Shown here in pieces: positions 1 through 8,682 of a DNA stretch of 18,484 bases; positions within the stretch are counted from its first letter, which is position 1; every line of letters starts with the position of its first letter. Source of the DNA: Lachnospiraceae bacterium (GTDB taxonomy: Bacteria; Bacillota; Clostridia; Lachnospirales; Lachnospiraceae); contig CAADSM010000082.1 of assembly GCA_900751785.1 (NCBI GenBank), positions 1 through 18,484 on the forward strand, read 5' to 3'. Made by a program: the position numbers and the translations under genes. Under the pieces are notes generated by a model. The model saw only the letters and a program-made list of their open reading frames with translations, searched no databases and was not told where the DNA came from.

Positions 1-60
1 GGGGTGTCACCCCCCCCCTGATTACCCCCCCGGGGGGGGGGGGGAGGGTTGGGGGCCGGC
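1..60. other. Low-complexity poly-C/poly-G contig-edge-like sequence
   Basis: Long C runs are followed directly by a run of about a dozen G and further G-rich sequence. This is unlike the rest of the window and has no coding or RNA signature. A poly-G read artefact or mis-assembly at a contig end is the simplest explanation; a genuine GC-rich repeat cannot be excluded. Confidence 0.6.
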
Positions 61-83
61 GAAGGCTCCCCGAACCCCCGCGC

Positions 84-105
84 CAAGACCCGCGAGCGAG
101 TCTTG
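84..105. repeat. Short inverted repeat upstream of the activase gene
   Basis: CAAGAC (84-89) pairs with GTCTTG (100-105) around a 10-nt GC-rich loop. There is no T-run on either side, so it is not a standard terminator. It may be the remnant of an upstream terminator or an intergenic repeat. No clear promoter for the following gene is visible in 60-142. Confidence 0.4.
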
Positions 106-142
106 AGTATGAAAAAGTACACAAAAGAATGGGGATCATATT

Positions 143-3100
143 ATGAATCTGAAAGAATTACATACTCTCGGGATCGACATAGGTTCCACTACAGTCAAGA
201 TTGCAATTCTGGATGAGGACAAGGAAGTGCTTTTTTCTGATTACGAAAGGCATTTCGCCAATATCCAGGAGACACTCTCCGACCTTCTCGGCCGTGCGCT
301 CTACAAACTCGGTCCGATCCAGGTCTCCCCGGTCATCACGGGAAGCGGCGGTCTGTCACTTGCCAAGCATCTTGATATTCCTTTCGTCCAGGAGGTCATC
401 GCAGTTTCAACTGCCCTGCAGGACTATGCGCCTCAGACGGATGTTGCCATTGAGCTGGGCGGTGAGGATGCCAAGATCATTTACTTCGAAGGCGGCAATA
501 TCGAACAGCGAATGAACGGTGTCTGTGCAGGTGGTACAGGCTCTTTTATTGACCAGATGGCGTCCCTTCTCCAGACAGATGCTTCCGGGCTGAATGAATA
601 CGCGAAAAATTACAAGGCACTCTACTCCATAGCGGCTCGCTGCGGTGTATTTGCCAAGTCCGATATCCAGCCGCTGATCAATGACGGCGCTTCCAAGGAA
701 GACCTTGCGGCGTCTATTTTCCAGGCTGTCGTAAACCAGACGATCAGCGGACTTGCCTGCGGAAAACCGATACGCGGCCATGTCGCGTTTCTCGGCGGAC
801 CGCTCCACTTCCTCTCGGAGCTGCGCGCCGCATTCGTGCGTACCCTAAAGCTGGATGACGAGCACACGATCGCTCCGAACCACTCTCACCTTTTTGCCGC
901 GATCGGATCTGCCCTTAATTCCAAAAAGGAAATGTCCATAGCGCTCCGCGAGCTCCAGAACCGTCTGGAGGCAAAAGTTAAGATCGCGATGGAGGTAGAG
1001 CGCCTCGAGCCGCTCTTTGCCACCACAGCGGAATATGAGGAATTTACGGCCCGCCACGCAAAGCACCAGGTACCGGTAAAGGATCTCGCAACCTACCGCG
1101 GAAAAGCATTTCTCGGAATCGATGCCGGATCTACCACAACGAAAGCCGCTCTGGTAGGCGAGGACGGAACACTGCTCTATTCCTTCTACCACAACAATGA
1201 CGGAGATCCGCTGGGAACGACGATCACAGCGATCAAGGATATCTACAGCCAGCTTCCGGAGGGAGTCGAGATCGTCCACTCCTGCTCGACCGGATACGGC
1301 GAAGCTCTGATCAAGGCTGCGCTCCTTCTCGATGAGGGCGAAGTAGAGACTGTTTCTCACTATTATGCGGCCGCTTTCTTCGAACCGGATGTAGACTGCA
1401 TCCTGGATATCGGCGGCCAGGACATGAAATGTATTAAGATCAAAAATCAGACCATCGACAGCGTACAGCTCAACGAGGCCTGCTCATCCGGATGCGGTTC
1501 CTTTATCGAGACATTTGCAAAATCACTGAACTACAGTGTAGAAGATTTTGCACACGAGGCGCTCTACGCGCAGACGCCGATCGATCTGGGAACGCGCTGT
1601 ACCGTGTTTATGAACTCCAAGGTAAAACAGGCGCAGAAGGAAGGCGCATCCGTCGCGGATATTTCCGCCGGTCTCGCCTACTCAGTCATCAAGAACGCTC
1701 TGTTCAAGGTGATCAAAGTATCCGATGCGACCGAGCTCGGAAAGCACATCGTCGTCCAGGGCGGTACATTCTATAACAACGCTGTTCTCCGAAGCTTTGA
1801 GAAGATCGCGGACTGCGAGGCGATCCGTCCTGATATCGCGGGGATCATGGGTGCCTTCGGCGCCGCTCTCATCGCGAGGGAGCGATATACAGAATGCGAG
1901 GGCACGACCATGCTGTCGATCGAAGACATCAATGCTCTCGAATACTCTACAACAATGACAAAATGCCGCGGATGTACAAACACCTGCCGTCTGACGATCA
2001 ACCATTTCAGCGGCGGCCGCAGGTTCATCACCGGAAACCGCTGTGAACGCGGTCTTGGAAAGGAGAAATCCAAGAACCAGATGCCGAACCTGTTCGACTA
2101 CAAGTTCCACCGCTACTTCGACTATACACCGCTGGAGGAATCTGAAGCGAAACGAGGCGTGATCGGAATCCCGCGGGTACTCAACATGTATGAGAACTAT
2201 CCGTTCTGGTTCACCTTTTTCACAAAGCTGGGCTTCCGGGTCGTACTCTCTCCCGCTTCCACGCGGAAGATCTACGAACTGGGGATTGAGTCCATCCCGA
2301 GTGAATCCGAGTGTTATCCGGCGAAGCTGGCGCACGGCCATGTACAGTGGCTCATCAACGAAGGCGTGAAGCATATCTTCTATCCTTCCATCCCTTACGA
2401 GCGAAACGAGTTCGAGGATGCCAACAACCACTATAACTGCCCGATCGTAACCTCCTATCCGGAGAATATCAAGAACAATATGGATCCGATCGTGCATGGG
2501 GATGTGGATTTCATACACCCGTTCCTCTCGCTCCAGAGCGAGGAGACGATCTCCTATCGTCTGACAGAAGAGCTTGGAGAAAAATTCTCCCTCACAGAGA
2601 CCGAGATCAGATCCGCCGTCCACGACGCCTGGAACGAGCTTGCAGCCTGCCGCGAGGATATGCGCCGCAAGGGTGAGGAGACGATCCGTTTCCTGAATGA
2701 GACCGGTAATAAAGGGATCGTTCTCGCAGGACGTCCTTACCACATAGACCCGGAGGTCAACCACGGCCTGCCAGAGATGATCACCTCGTACAACATCGCT
2801 GTTCTGACAGAGGATTCCATCTCCCATCTGCACCAGGTGGAGCGCCCGCTGAACGTGATGGACCAGTGGATGTATCACTCCCGCCTCTACGCTGCAGCGA
2901 ACTATGTCAAGACAACGGAGAACCTGGAGCTGATCCAGCTCAACTCCTTCGGATGCGGACTGGACGCCGTGACCACGGATCAGGTGGCAGATATACTGAC
3001 AAATTCAGGCAAGATCTATACGACTCTGAAGATCGATGAGGTAAATAACCTTGGCGCCGCAAGAATCCGTGTGCGCTCGCTCCTTGCTGCGATCCGCGTC

Positions 3101-4420
3101 AGAGATCAGAAAAAGGCAGCGCGGGAAATCCGTCCCGCATCTATCACGAAGGTGCCTTTCACGAAGGAGATGCGCAAGACGCATACGATCCTCTGCCCGC
3201 AGATGTCGCCGATCCACTTCGAACTTCTGGAGCCTGCATTTAAGGCTGCCGGATATAAGATCGAGGTGCTGCCGAACGACAACAGGCAGGCGGTCGACAT
3301 GGGTCTGAAATATGTAAACAATGACGCGTGCTATCCCTCCCTGATCGTCGTAGGCCAGATCATGGATGCCATCCTGTCCGGGAAATACGATACAGACCAT
3401 CTTGCGGTCATCATCAGCCAGACAGGCGGCGGCTGCCGTGCTTCCAACTACATCGGCTTTATCCGCCGTGCGCTGAAGAAGGCGGGATACGGACATATCC
3501 CGGTCATCTCCATCAACTTAAGCGGTCTGGAGGGCAATCCGGGATTCAAGCTGACGCTCCCGCTGGTCATCCGTGTGGCATACGCTGCAGTCTTCGGAGA
3601 CATTTTCATGAAGTGCGTCTACCGCATGCGGCCCTACGAGGCTGTTCCCGGGACGACAGATGCGATACACCGCAAGTGGGTCGAAGTCGTCAAGAAATTT
3701 GTATCCGAAGGTTATCCGTCACGCCGGAGATTCTCAAAGCTCTGCCGTGAGATCGTCAATGATTTCGACAACATCGAGACACTGGATATCAAAAAACCGA
3801 GAGTCGGCGTCGTCGGTGAGATCCTTGTAAAATTCCTTCCCGCGGCAAACAACCATCTGGTAGAGCTGCTCGAAGCTGAGGGTGCAGAGGCAGTCGTTCC
3901 TGACCTGATCGACTTCATGCAGTACTGCTTCTACAACCAGAACTTCAAGGTATCCCACCTCGGATTCAAGAAATCCAAGGCGCTGATCGGAAATCTCGGC
4001 ATTAAGGCTGTAGAATGGCTGCGCGCTCCTGCAACAAAGGCGTTCGCAGACAGTAAGCACTTTGATCCGCCGGCGCACATTGAGGATCTGGCAAAGATGG
4101 CGTCCGATATCGTCTCCATCGGAAACCAGACCGGTGAAGGATGGTTCCTGACCGGGGAGATGCTCGAGCTGATCCACAGCGGCGCTGGAAACATCGTGTG
4201 TACACAGCCCTTCGCCTGCCTGCCGAACCACGTAGTAGGAAAAGGCGTTATCAAAGAGCTTCGCCGTCTGTATCCGCAGTCCAATATCGTGGCGATCGAT
4301 TTCGACCCCGGCGCAAGCGAGGTCAACCAGCTGAACAGGATCAAGCTGATGCTGTCCACTGCATTCAAAAATCTGGAAAAAGAGAATAACGCGGAAGACT
4401 CAGACGAAGCGTCCGCATAA
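143..4420 (+). CDS. Fused 2-hydroxyacyl-CoA dehydratase activase / dehydratase-like protein (BadF/BadG/BcrA/BcrD ATPase + DUF2229)
   Basis: This 1425-aa protein joins two ASKHA-type ATPase modules to a long dehydratase-like C-terminal part. Module 1 starts with [10 protein letters not shown] (res ~10-19) and has Cys128 in [13 protein letters not shown] and Cys167 in CGVFAKSD, the pattern that holds the [4Fe-4S] cluster in HgdC-type activases. Module 2 starts with [10 protein letters not shown] (~325-334) and has CSSGCGSF (Cys447, Cys451) and Cys486 in CTVFMNSK. A Cys cluster follows (608, 611, 615, 634), then the DUF2229/HgdB-like region with further conserved-looking cysteines, for example Cys724 in ESECYPAK. 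Family knowledge: activases use ATP to push low-potential electrons into an FeS partner for difficult reductions; fused members are related to double-cubane cluster proteins. The substrate is unknown. The length is normal for the fused family. The ATG at 143 follows a weak GGGGA ribosome site 8 nt upstream. The gene stands alone and ends at a strong terminator. Confidence 0.9.
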   Translation: MNLKELHTLGIDIGSTTVKIAILDEDKEVLFSDYERHFANIQETLSDLLGRALYKLGPIQVSPVITGSGGLSLAKHLDIPFVQEVIAVSTALQDYAPQTDVAIELGGEDAKIIYFEGGNIEQRMNGVCAGGTGSFIDQMASLLQTDASGLNEYAKNYKALYSIAARCGVFAKSDIQPLINDGASKEDLAASIFQAVVNQTISGLACGKPIRGHVAFLGGPLHFLSELRAAFVRTLKLDDEHTIAPNHSHLFAAIGSALNSKKEMSIALRELQNRLEAKVKIAMEVERLEPLFATTAEYEEFTARHAKHQVPVKDLATYRGKAFLGIDAGSTTTKAALVGEDGTLLYSFYHNNDGDPLGTTITAIKDIYSQLPEGVEIVHSCSTGYGEALIKAALLLDEGEVETVSHYYAAAFFEPDVDCILDIGGQDMKCIKIKNQTIDSVQLNEACSSGCGSFIETFAKSLNYSVEDFAHEALYAQTPIDLGTRCTVFMNSKVKQAQKEGASVADISAGLAYSVIKNALFKVIKVSDATELGKHIVVQGGTFYNNAVLRSFEKIADCEAIRPDIAGIMGAFGAALIARERYTECEGTTMLSIEDINALEYSTTMTKCRGCTNTCRLTINHFSGGRRFITGNRCERGLGKEKSKNQMPNLFDYKFHRYFDYTPLEESEAKRGVIGIPRVLNMYENYPFWFTFFTKLGFRVVLSPASTRKIYELGIESIPSESECYPAKLAHGHVQWLINEGVKHIFYPSIPYERNEFEDANNHYNCPIVTSYPENIKNNMDPIVHGDVDFIHPFLSLQSEETISYRLTEELGEKFSLTETEIRSAVHDAWNELAACREDMRRKGEETIRFLNETGNKGIVLAGRPYHIDPEVNHGLPEMITSYNIAVLTEDSISHLHQVERPLNVMDQWMYHSRLYAAANYVKTTENLELIQLNSFGCGLDAVTTDQVADILTNSGKIYTTLKIDEVNNLGAARIRVRSLLAAIRVRDQKKAAREIRPASITKVPFTKEMRKTHTILCPQMSPIHFELLEPAFKAAGYKIEVLPNDNRQAVDMGLKYVNNDACYPSLIVVGQIMDAILSGKYDTDHLAVIISQTGGGCRASNYIGFIRRALKKAGYGHIPVISINLSGLEGNPGFKLTLPLVIRVAYAAVFGDIFMKCVYRMRPYEAVPGTTDAIHRKWVEVVKKFVSEGYPSRRRFSKLCREIVNDFDNIETLDIKKPRVGVVGEILVKFLPAANNHLVELLEAEGAEAVVPDLIDFMQYCFYNQNFKVSHLGFKKSKALIGNLGIKAVEWLRAPATKAFADSKHFDPPAHIEDLAKMASDIVSIGNQTGEGWFLTGEMLELIHSGAGNIVCTQPFACLPNHVVGKGVIKELRRLYPQSNIVAIDFDPGASEVNQLNRIKLMLSTAFKNLEKENNAEDSDEASA

Positions 4421-4426
4421 TCTTCA

Positions 4427-4464
4427 GGGGCAGGGTTCCATCCGGAAATCCCGCCCCCGTTTTT
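4427..4464 (+). terminator. Rho-independent terminator of the activase gene
   Basis: GGGGC-A-GGG (4427-4435) pairs with CCCGCCCC (4450-4457), with a single bulged A, and is followed by GTTTTT. It lies 6 bp after the stop codon of the plus-strand gene. Confidence 0.85.
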
Positions 4465-4465
4465 A

Positions 4466-4811
4466 TAAAGAATCAGGAATCTGCTGCTTCCATAGAGAAT
4501 CCACATCTGTGAAAGACGCCCGCCTGTGCAAAAAAATACCGGATACAGAAAATATTTTCAGCTGTCTCCACAGCATTTCTGCACCCGGTACTTTCCCTGT
4601 ATGAATTTCTATAAAACGTAACTCTCTCAGATATCTATCGGTTAATAAAATTCCACAATCCTCTGTACATTCCAAATCCCTCACTTCTTATCTCTATCTG
4701 CTCTTTCTATATCGGCCTATGCTTTCCCATCACTGATGTTAACTCTATTATAGATTTGAAATGTAAAAACTATTCTTTCCTATCTGAAAATTTCCTGTAA
4801 ATTTATGTCAT
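4466..4811. other. Intergenic stretch without a convincing gene
   Basis: This is the convergent gap between the activase terminator and the 3' end of the minus-strand HAD gene. A 73-codon minus-strand reading frame (4463-4684) opens with GTG, has no clear ribosome-binding site and overlaps the terminator T-run. I do not recognise its product, so I do not call it a gene. The right half (4690-4810) is AT-rich, with no clear hairpin for terminating the HAD gene. Confidence 0.5.
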
Positions 4812-5474
4812 TCAGACACCGGAGCCGTCCAGAACGATCCTGCTGATCTCATTCGGAATCTCAGCAATAAAATCCGGTTCCGCGCTCTCGATCTCTTCTC
4901 TGCTCCCATATCCGTATAACACGCCCATAGAATGCACTCCCGCGCTTCGTGCCCCCTCGATATCGTACCTGCGGTCTCCGACCATAAGCACATCCGACCG
5001 TTCCTCCACGCCGCACTCGGCGAGCACATACTCGATCACTTCCAGCTTGTCGGTCCTGCTCCCATCCAGATTTGCGCCTCCGATAAAGTCAAAATACCGT
5101 GCAAATCCAAAATGGTCTGCAATGATCCGTGCAAATTTCTCCGGCTTGGAGGTGGCGAGCAGGATCCTGCAGCCCTTCTCCTTCAGCTCATGCAGTATAG
5201 GGATCACTCCGTCATAGACACGATTCTCAAAGATCCCTTTCTCTGTATAATACTCCCGGTAGAGGGACACCATTTCCCGCGCCTGCTCCGCCGTGATCCC
5301 GCAGAAGCTCTGAAACTGCTCGTGCAGAGGCGGCCCGATGAATGCGCGCAGTTCCTTCTCCTCCGGGCTCTGCATCCCCGCCTTCTCCAGGGCATACCTC
5401 ACACTGTTCATGATACCCGGTCCGGAATCTGTCACCGTCCCGTCAAGATCAAATAATAATGTATGAAATCTCAT
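4812..5474 (-). CDS. HAD-superfamily phosphatase, Gph/PpaX-like
   Basis: The 220-aa product has all four HAD motifs: DLDGTVTDSG (nucleophile Asp9, acid/base Asp11), LLATSKPEKF (motif II), the lysine in SRTDKLEVIE (motif III), and MVGDRRYDIEGARSAG (motif IV). The cap between motifs I and II is of the all-helical type. This fits the phosphoglycolate phosphatase/pyrophosphatase PpaX group; the true substrate cannot be read from sequence. I chose the ATG at 5474 because GGGAGA lies about 6 nt upstream; an in-frame TTG at 5489 has no better support. Its start is 24 nt after the greA stop, so co-transcription with greA is likely. Confidence 0.88.
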   Translation of the reverse strand: MRFHTLLFDLDGTVTDSGPGIMNSVRYALEKAGMQSPEEKELRAFIGPPLHEQFQSFCGITAEQAREMVSLYREYYTEKGIFENRVYDGVIPILHELKEKGCRILLATSKPEKFARIIADHFGFARYFDFIGGANLDGSRTDKLEVIEYVLAECGVEERSDVLMVGDRRYDIEGARSAGVHSMGVLYGYGSREEIESAEPDFIAEIPNEISRIVLDGSGV

Positions 5475-5498
5475 CTCATTCTCCCGCAAAAAGAATAC

Positions 5499-6002
5499 TC
5501 AATAGCTTCTTATGTGATCTTCTTCCTCACTCTGCGTGTTGATCACTTTCCTTATCACCACATAATATCCGAAGTCGTCATTGACCTTCACATAGACTCT
5601 GTCGCCTTCTCTGTGGCCCAGGATCGCCTTTCCGATCGGAGACTCTATGCTGATCAGACCGTTCAGCGAACTGCCTCTCACGGACGTGACAAGACGGTAT
5701 GTCTCGACTTCACCGTCGTCCTCACAGTAAAGCTCCACTGTGTTGTTCAGCCCCACTTCATCTTCTCTGGAATGATCCTCCACAATGACCGCTGTCTTCA
5801 GCATTCTCTCAAGATAGCGGATCCTGCTCTCGTTGCGGTTCTTCTCCTTCTTGGCGGCATGGTATTCAAAATTCTCGCTCAGGTCGCCGTGGGAACGCGC
5901 CTCCTTTACCGCCTCGATCAGCTCCTTCCGCTCCACGAGCTTCCTGTGTTCGATCTCCGCCTGGATCTTTTCCACATCGCTTTTTGTCAGTTTTTCACGC
6001 AT
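5499..6002 (-). CDS. greA: Transcription elongation factor GreA/GreB family
   Basis: The 167-aa protein carries the GreA signature ARSHGDLSENFEYHAAK in its N-terminal coiled coil (res ~40-56), the acidic tip that enters the RNA polymerase secondary channel and stimulates transcript cleavage. The C-terminal FKBP-like domain follows, with the usual pattern around ISIESPIGKAILGHREGD. The length is close to the usual ~158-165 aa. The start is set at the ATG at 6002 (MREKLTK), aligned with family N-termini and preceded by GGAGAGATGGAAGG. The longer in-frame version, 30 residues more, adds an Arg/Cys-rich non-family extension. This may be a paralogue rather than the main housekeeping greA, because it ends in a short acidic tail (QSEEEDHIRSY). 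Confidence 0.9.
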   Translation of the reverse strand: MREKLTKSDVEKIQAEIEHRKLVERKELIEAVKEARSHGDLSENFEYHAAKKEKNRNESRIRYLERMLKTAVIVEDHSREDEVGLNNTVELYCEDDGEVETYRLVTSVRGSSLNGLISIESPIGKAILGHREGDRVYVKVNDDFGYYVVIRKVINTQSEEEDHIRSY

Positions 6003-6054
6003 AACCTTCCATCTCTCCTGCCAAACTATCACTCTGCAATTTCTTTCTATACAC

Positions 6055-6089
6055 ATCATGCGGCGTCTCGCGGCAGAGACCGCATGATG
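6055..6089. repeat. Inverted repeat in the greA leader
   Basis: ATCATGCGG and CCGCATGAT flank an inner TCTC/GAGA pairing. The structure lies about 50 nt upstream of the greA start on the minus strand. No T-run follows, so it is more likely a leader hairpin than a terminator. Confidence 0.5.
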
Positions 6090-6117
6090 CATATATTGTT
6101 TCCCTTAACAGTCAGAA

Positions 6118-6153
6118 ACTCTCAGGCGACGTTATTTCCTGCCGCCTGAGAGT
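6118..6153. terminator. Hairpin terminator between gpmI and greA
   Basis: ACTCTCAGGCG (6118-6128) and CGCCTGAGAGT (6143-6153) form a perfect 11-bp stem with a 14-nt loop. On the minus strand it is followed only by GTTTCTG, a weak U-tract, so termination after gpmI may be partial and leave read-through into greA. On the plus strand it is followed by CCGTTTTT. Confidence 0.65.
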
Positions 6154-6185
6154 CCGTTTTTCACTTCAGTCCTGTATTTCCGCTG

Positions 6186-6220
6186 AAATAATATTTGACT
6201 TTTTCGTCGAAATATTATTT
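6186..6220. repeat. AT-rich inverted repeat straddling the gpmI stop codon
   Basis: AAATAATATTT (6186-6196) and AAATATTATTT (6210-6220) are exact inverted partners 13 nt apart. The right arm contains the gpmI stop codon (6215-6217). It could protect the 3' end of the mRNA or affect translation termination. Confidence 0.6.
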
Positions 6221-7753
6221 GACGATCAGAGATTTTCCTGTCATCTCTTTCGGCTGCTCCATACCCATCATCTCGATCAGTGTCGGAGCGATATCAGCCA
6301 GGCATCCGCCCTCTCTCAGCTTATATGACGGATCTGCATTCACCAGGATGAACGGCACCTGATTCGTCGTGTGGGCTGTAAACGGCTCGCCTGTCTCCTC
6401 ATCGATCAGCTGCTCTGCATTTCCGTGGTCCGCGCAGATGAACATCTGGCCGTCAACCTCTTTGATTGCGTCGACCGCTCTGCCTACGCACTCGTCAACT
6501 GCCTCGATCGCCTTGATGGCAGCATTTTCAACACCTGTATGTCCTACCATATCCGGGTTCGCAAAGTTGATGATGATCACGTCGTATTTTCCGGATCTGA
6601 TCGCTTCGCAGAGCTTATCGCACACCTCATACGCGCTCATCTCCGGCTTCAGGTCATATGTCGCAACCTTCGGTGATTTTACAAGGATGCGGTCCTCACC
6701 CGTATTCGGCTCCTCAACGCCGCCGTTGAAGAAGAATGTTACATGAGCGTACTTCTCCGTCTCAGCGATACGCGCCTGCTTCAGATCGTGAGCTGCAAGG
6801 AACTCGCCGAATGTATTCGTGATCTCTTCCTTTACAAATGCGACCAGTTTGTTCGGGATCGTAACATCGTACTCTGTGAAGCATACATATGTCGTCTTCA
6901 CTCTTTCGCCTCTGTCAAATCCTGTGAAATCATCATCGCAGAATGTCCTTGTGATCTCTCTCGCGCGGTCCGGGCGGAAGTTAAAGAAGATAATGGAATC
7001 TCCGTCCTTTACCGCAGCTGTCGGCGCGCCGTCTTTCATGACCACCATCGGCACAACGAACTCATCTGTCACGTCTTTATCATAGGAAGCCTGGATTCCT
7101 TCTGTCGCGGAAACAGCCTGGTCTCCCTCGCCTTTTACAAGGGCTCTGTAAGCTTTCTCCACACGGTCCCAGCGGTTGTCTCTGTCCATCGCATAGTAGC
7201 GTCCCGCCACTGTAGCGACCTCGCCGACGCCGATCTCTTTCATCTTCGCTTCCAGCTCTTCCACATACTCTTTTCCTGACGCCGGCGGAGTGTCACGTCC
7301 GTCAAGGAAGCAGTGTACATAAACCTTCTCGATCCCCTGTCTCTTTGCCAGCTCCAGAAGACCATAGATATGTGTATTGTGGCTGTGTACTCCTCCGTCG
7401 GAGACAAGTCCCATCAGGTGAAGCGCGGAATCATTCTTCTTCACATTCTCGCATGCTGCCACGAGCGCTTTATTCTCAAAGAAATCGCCATCCTGGATAG
7501 ACTTTGTGATCTTCGTCAGATCCTGATATACGATACGTCCGGCGCCCATGTTCAGATGTCCGACCTCAGAGTTACCCATCTGTCCGTCCGGAAGACCGAC
7601 TGCCATGCCGCTGGCATTCCCTCTCACAAACGGGCACTCAGCCATCAGCTTGTCCATGACCGGAGTAGCAGCCTCAGCGACTGCGTTTCCATGTTTGTCG
7701 TCTCTTAAGCCGTAGCCGTCTAATATCATCAATACGGTTGGTTTCTTGCTCAT
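6215..7753 (-). CDS. gpmI: 2,3-bisphosphoglycerate-independent phosphoglycerate mutase
   Basis: The enzyme interconverts 3- and 2-phosphoglycerate in lower glycolysis, using Mn2+ and a phosphoserine intermediate. The protein is complete (512 aa, normal for the family). It has ILDGYGL near the N-terminus, the catalytic serine in [15 protein letters not shown] (Ser62 with this start), the substrate-binding FLDGRDTPP and [15 protein letters not shown], and the C-terminal metal ligands NPDMVGHTG and CADHGNAEQ. Two ATGs lie 6 nt apart. AAAGGAGA is only about 2 nt from the upstream one (7759) but 8 nt from MSKKPTV at 7753, so I prefer the latter. It has its own promoter and is separated from tpiA by 8.3 kb of unrelated genes. 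Confidence 0.97.
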   Translation of the reverse strand: MSKKPTVLMILDGYGLRDDKHGNAVAEAATPVMDKLMAECPFVRGNASGMAVGLPDGQMGNSEVGHLNMGAGRIVYQDLTKITKSIQDGDFFENKALVAACENVKKNDSALHLMGLVSDGGVHSHNTHIYGLLELAKRQGIEKVYVHCFLDGRDTPPASGKEYVEELEAKMKEIGVGEVATVAGRYYAMDRDNRWDRVEKAYRALVKGEGDQAVSATEGIQASYDKDVTDEFVVPMVVMKDGAPTAAVKDGDSIIFFNFRPDRAREITRTFCDDDFTGFDRGERVKTTYVCFTEYDVTIPNKLVAFVKEEITNTFGEFLAAHDLKQARIAETEKYAHVTFFFNGGVEEPNTGEDRILVKSPKVATYDLKPEMSAYEVCDKLCEAIRSGKYDVIIINFANPDMVGHTGVENAAIKAIEAVDECVGRAVDAIKEVDGQMFICADHGNAEQLIDEETGEPFTAHTTNQVPFILVNADPSYKLREGGCLADIAPTLIEMMGMEQPKEMTGKSLIVK

Positions 7754-7800
7754 ATCCATATCTCCTTTATCTGTACATTTGGGTATTTATCCCGTAAACT

Positions 7801-7829
7801 ATTGTACCCGCTTTTCCTGTAATTTGCAA
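7801..7829 (-). promoter_or_regulatory. Promoter of gpmI
   Basis: On the minus strand a TTGCAA -35 box (7824-7829) is separated by exactly 17 nt from a TACAAT -10 box (7801-7806). Transcription would start near 7794, about 40 nt upstream of the gpmI start codon. This lets gpmI be expressed independently of the cassette upstream. Confidence 0.75.
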
Positions 7830-7846
7830 GACGGAGAACACAGAAA

Positions 7847-7865
7847 ACAGCATCGCACATGCTGT
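7847..7865 (-). terminator. Possible terminator of the AT-rich cassette
   Basis: ACAGCAT and ATGCTGT form a 7-bp stem with a 5-nt loop, followed on the minus strand by TTTCTGTGTTCT. It sits 40 bp after the lipoprotein stop codon and just upstream of the gpmI promoter. The stem is short and the U-tract interrupted. Confidence 0.5.
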
Positions 7866-7905
7866 GTCGCTGCTGCGCATTCTGTCAGTGGTTAAATCTG
7901 TTAAA

Positions 7906-8682
7906 TCAATAGAACACACAGACCGTAAAGCCAAGTTTTTCACTCATCTCTGTCTCAATTTTTTCTTTAAATGATGCCATAAAATTTAGTTTTTCTTCTT
8001 CAGTATCTCTATTGACAATATTTCCATCTTCATCGTATTCCGGTTCATATGAGACTGCAATTACCAGTGCATCGTTCGGAGCCGTGTCCGTTTGAAATGC
8101 GCCTATATTATAGACAGCATCAAATTTTGTGTCCGTATCATCATACTTTACCGAAATCACTTCCTGCATAGTCCCTGCCACCATTTGGATCAGATCATCA
8201 TTGACCGCTACCTCTCCATTCTTCATATTTGACATCAGCAGCAAAAGATCGTCAGAAGACAGTCTCTCGATATATATATTATTTCTAATATATATATTTG
8301 ATCTCCCAAAAGAACCAGCTTTCATATATACATCTTGTTCGCCGGCCGGAAACTTAAAGTCAGATGTATCCAGATCATTCTGATAATCATTTAATCCTGC
8401 GTTTTCGCAGAGATAGTAATTTAAAAGCGACATGTACGCAGCCTGAACTTCCAGATAATCACCGTCATAGATTTCTTTATCTGCTAATCCCTTTTCTATA
8501 GCCATCTGCAGGTCATATGAATTCGGAGAAACCGAATTTGCTTCTTGAATGGATAATGGTTCATAGCTTATTGTATTCATATTCTCATCAACCTCCCTGT
8601 TCTGGCATCCTGAAACGCTGAACACCAGAATAAAAGCGAATATATACAGCATTTTATTTAATTTGTTTTTCATTTCAGTCAT
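7906..8682 (-). CDS. Lipoprotein of unknown function, candidate immunity protein of the cassette
   Basis: The 258-aa product starts with a lysine-bearing n-region, a hydrophobic core and the lipobox VSGC (Cys26 with this start). It should be exported, lipidated and held on the outer face of the membrane. The mature part is acidic, rich in Asp/Glu/Asn, with no family that I recognise. The start codon overlaps the end of the upstream gene (tATGAcTGA, 8-nt overlap), which suggests translational coupling. A second in-frame ATG at 8673 (MKNKLNK) is an equally possible start; the AGGTGAGG site is closer to typical spacing for it. Its place directly after an effector-like gene suggests immunity, and the lipid anchor would imply that the effector acts outside the cytoplasm. 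This is inference; a separate surface role is possible. Confidence 0.75.
   Translation of the reverse strand: MTEMKNKLNKMLYIFAFILVFSVSGCQNREVDENMNTISYEPLSIQEANSVSPNSYDLQMAIEKGLADKEIYDGDYLEVQAAYMSLLNYYLCENAGLNDYQNDLDTSDFKFPAGEQDVYMKAGSFGRSNIYIRNNIYIERLSSDDLLLLMSNMKNGEVAVNDDLIQMVAGTMQEVISVKYDDTDTKFDAVYNIGAFQTDTAPNDALVIAVSYEPEYDEDGNIVNRDTEEEKLNFMASFKEKIETEMSEKLGFTVCVFY

Noticed and set aside
1682..2878. 398-codon minus-strand reading frame inside the activase gene
   Set aside because: It is antisense to a clear, full-length conserved protein, has no recognisable domain, and arises from GC-biased third positions of the real gene.
4463..4684. 73-codon minus-strand frame in the gap between the activase and HAD genes
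   Set aside because: It has a GTG start without a ribosome site, no recognised family, and overlaps the activase terminator; it may be chance.
5463..6149. 228-codon plus-strand frame across greA and its leader
   Set aside because: It is antisense to greA, which has a clear family signature, and it has no domain that I recognise.
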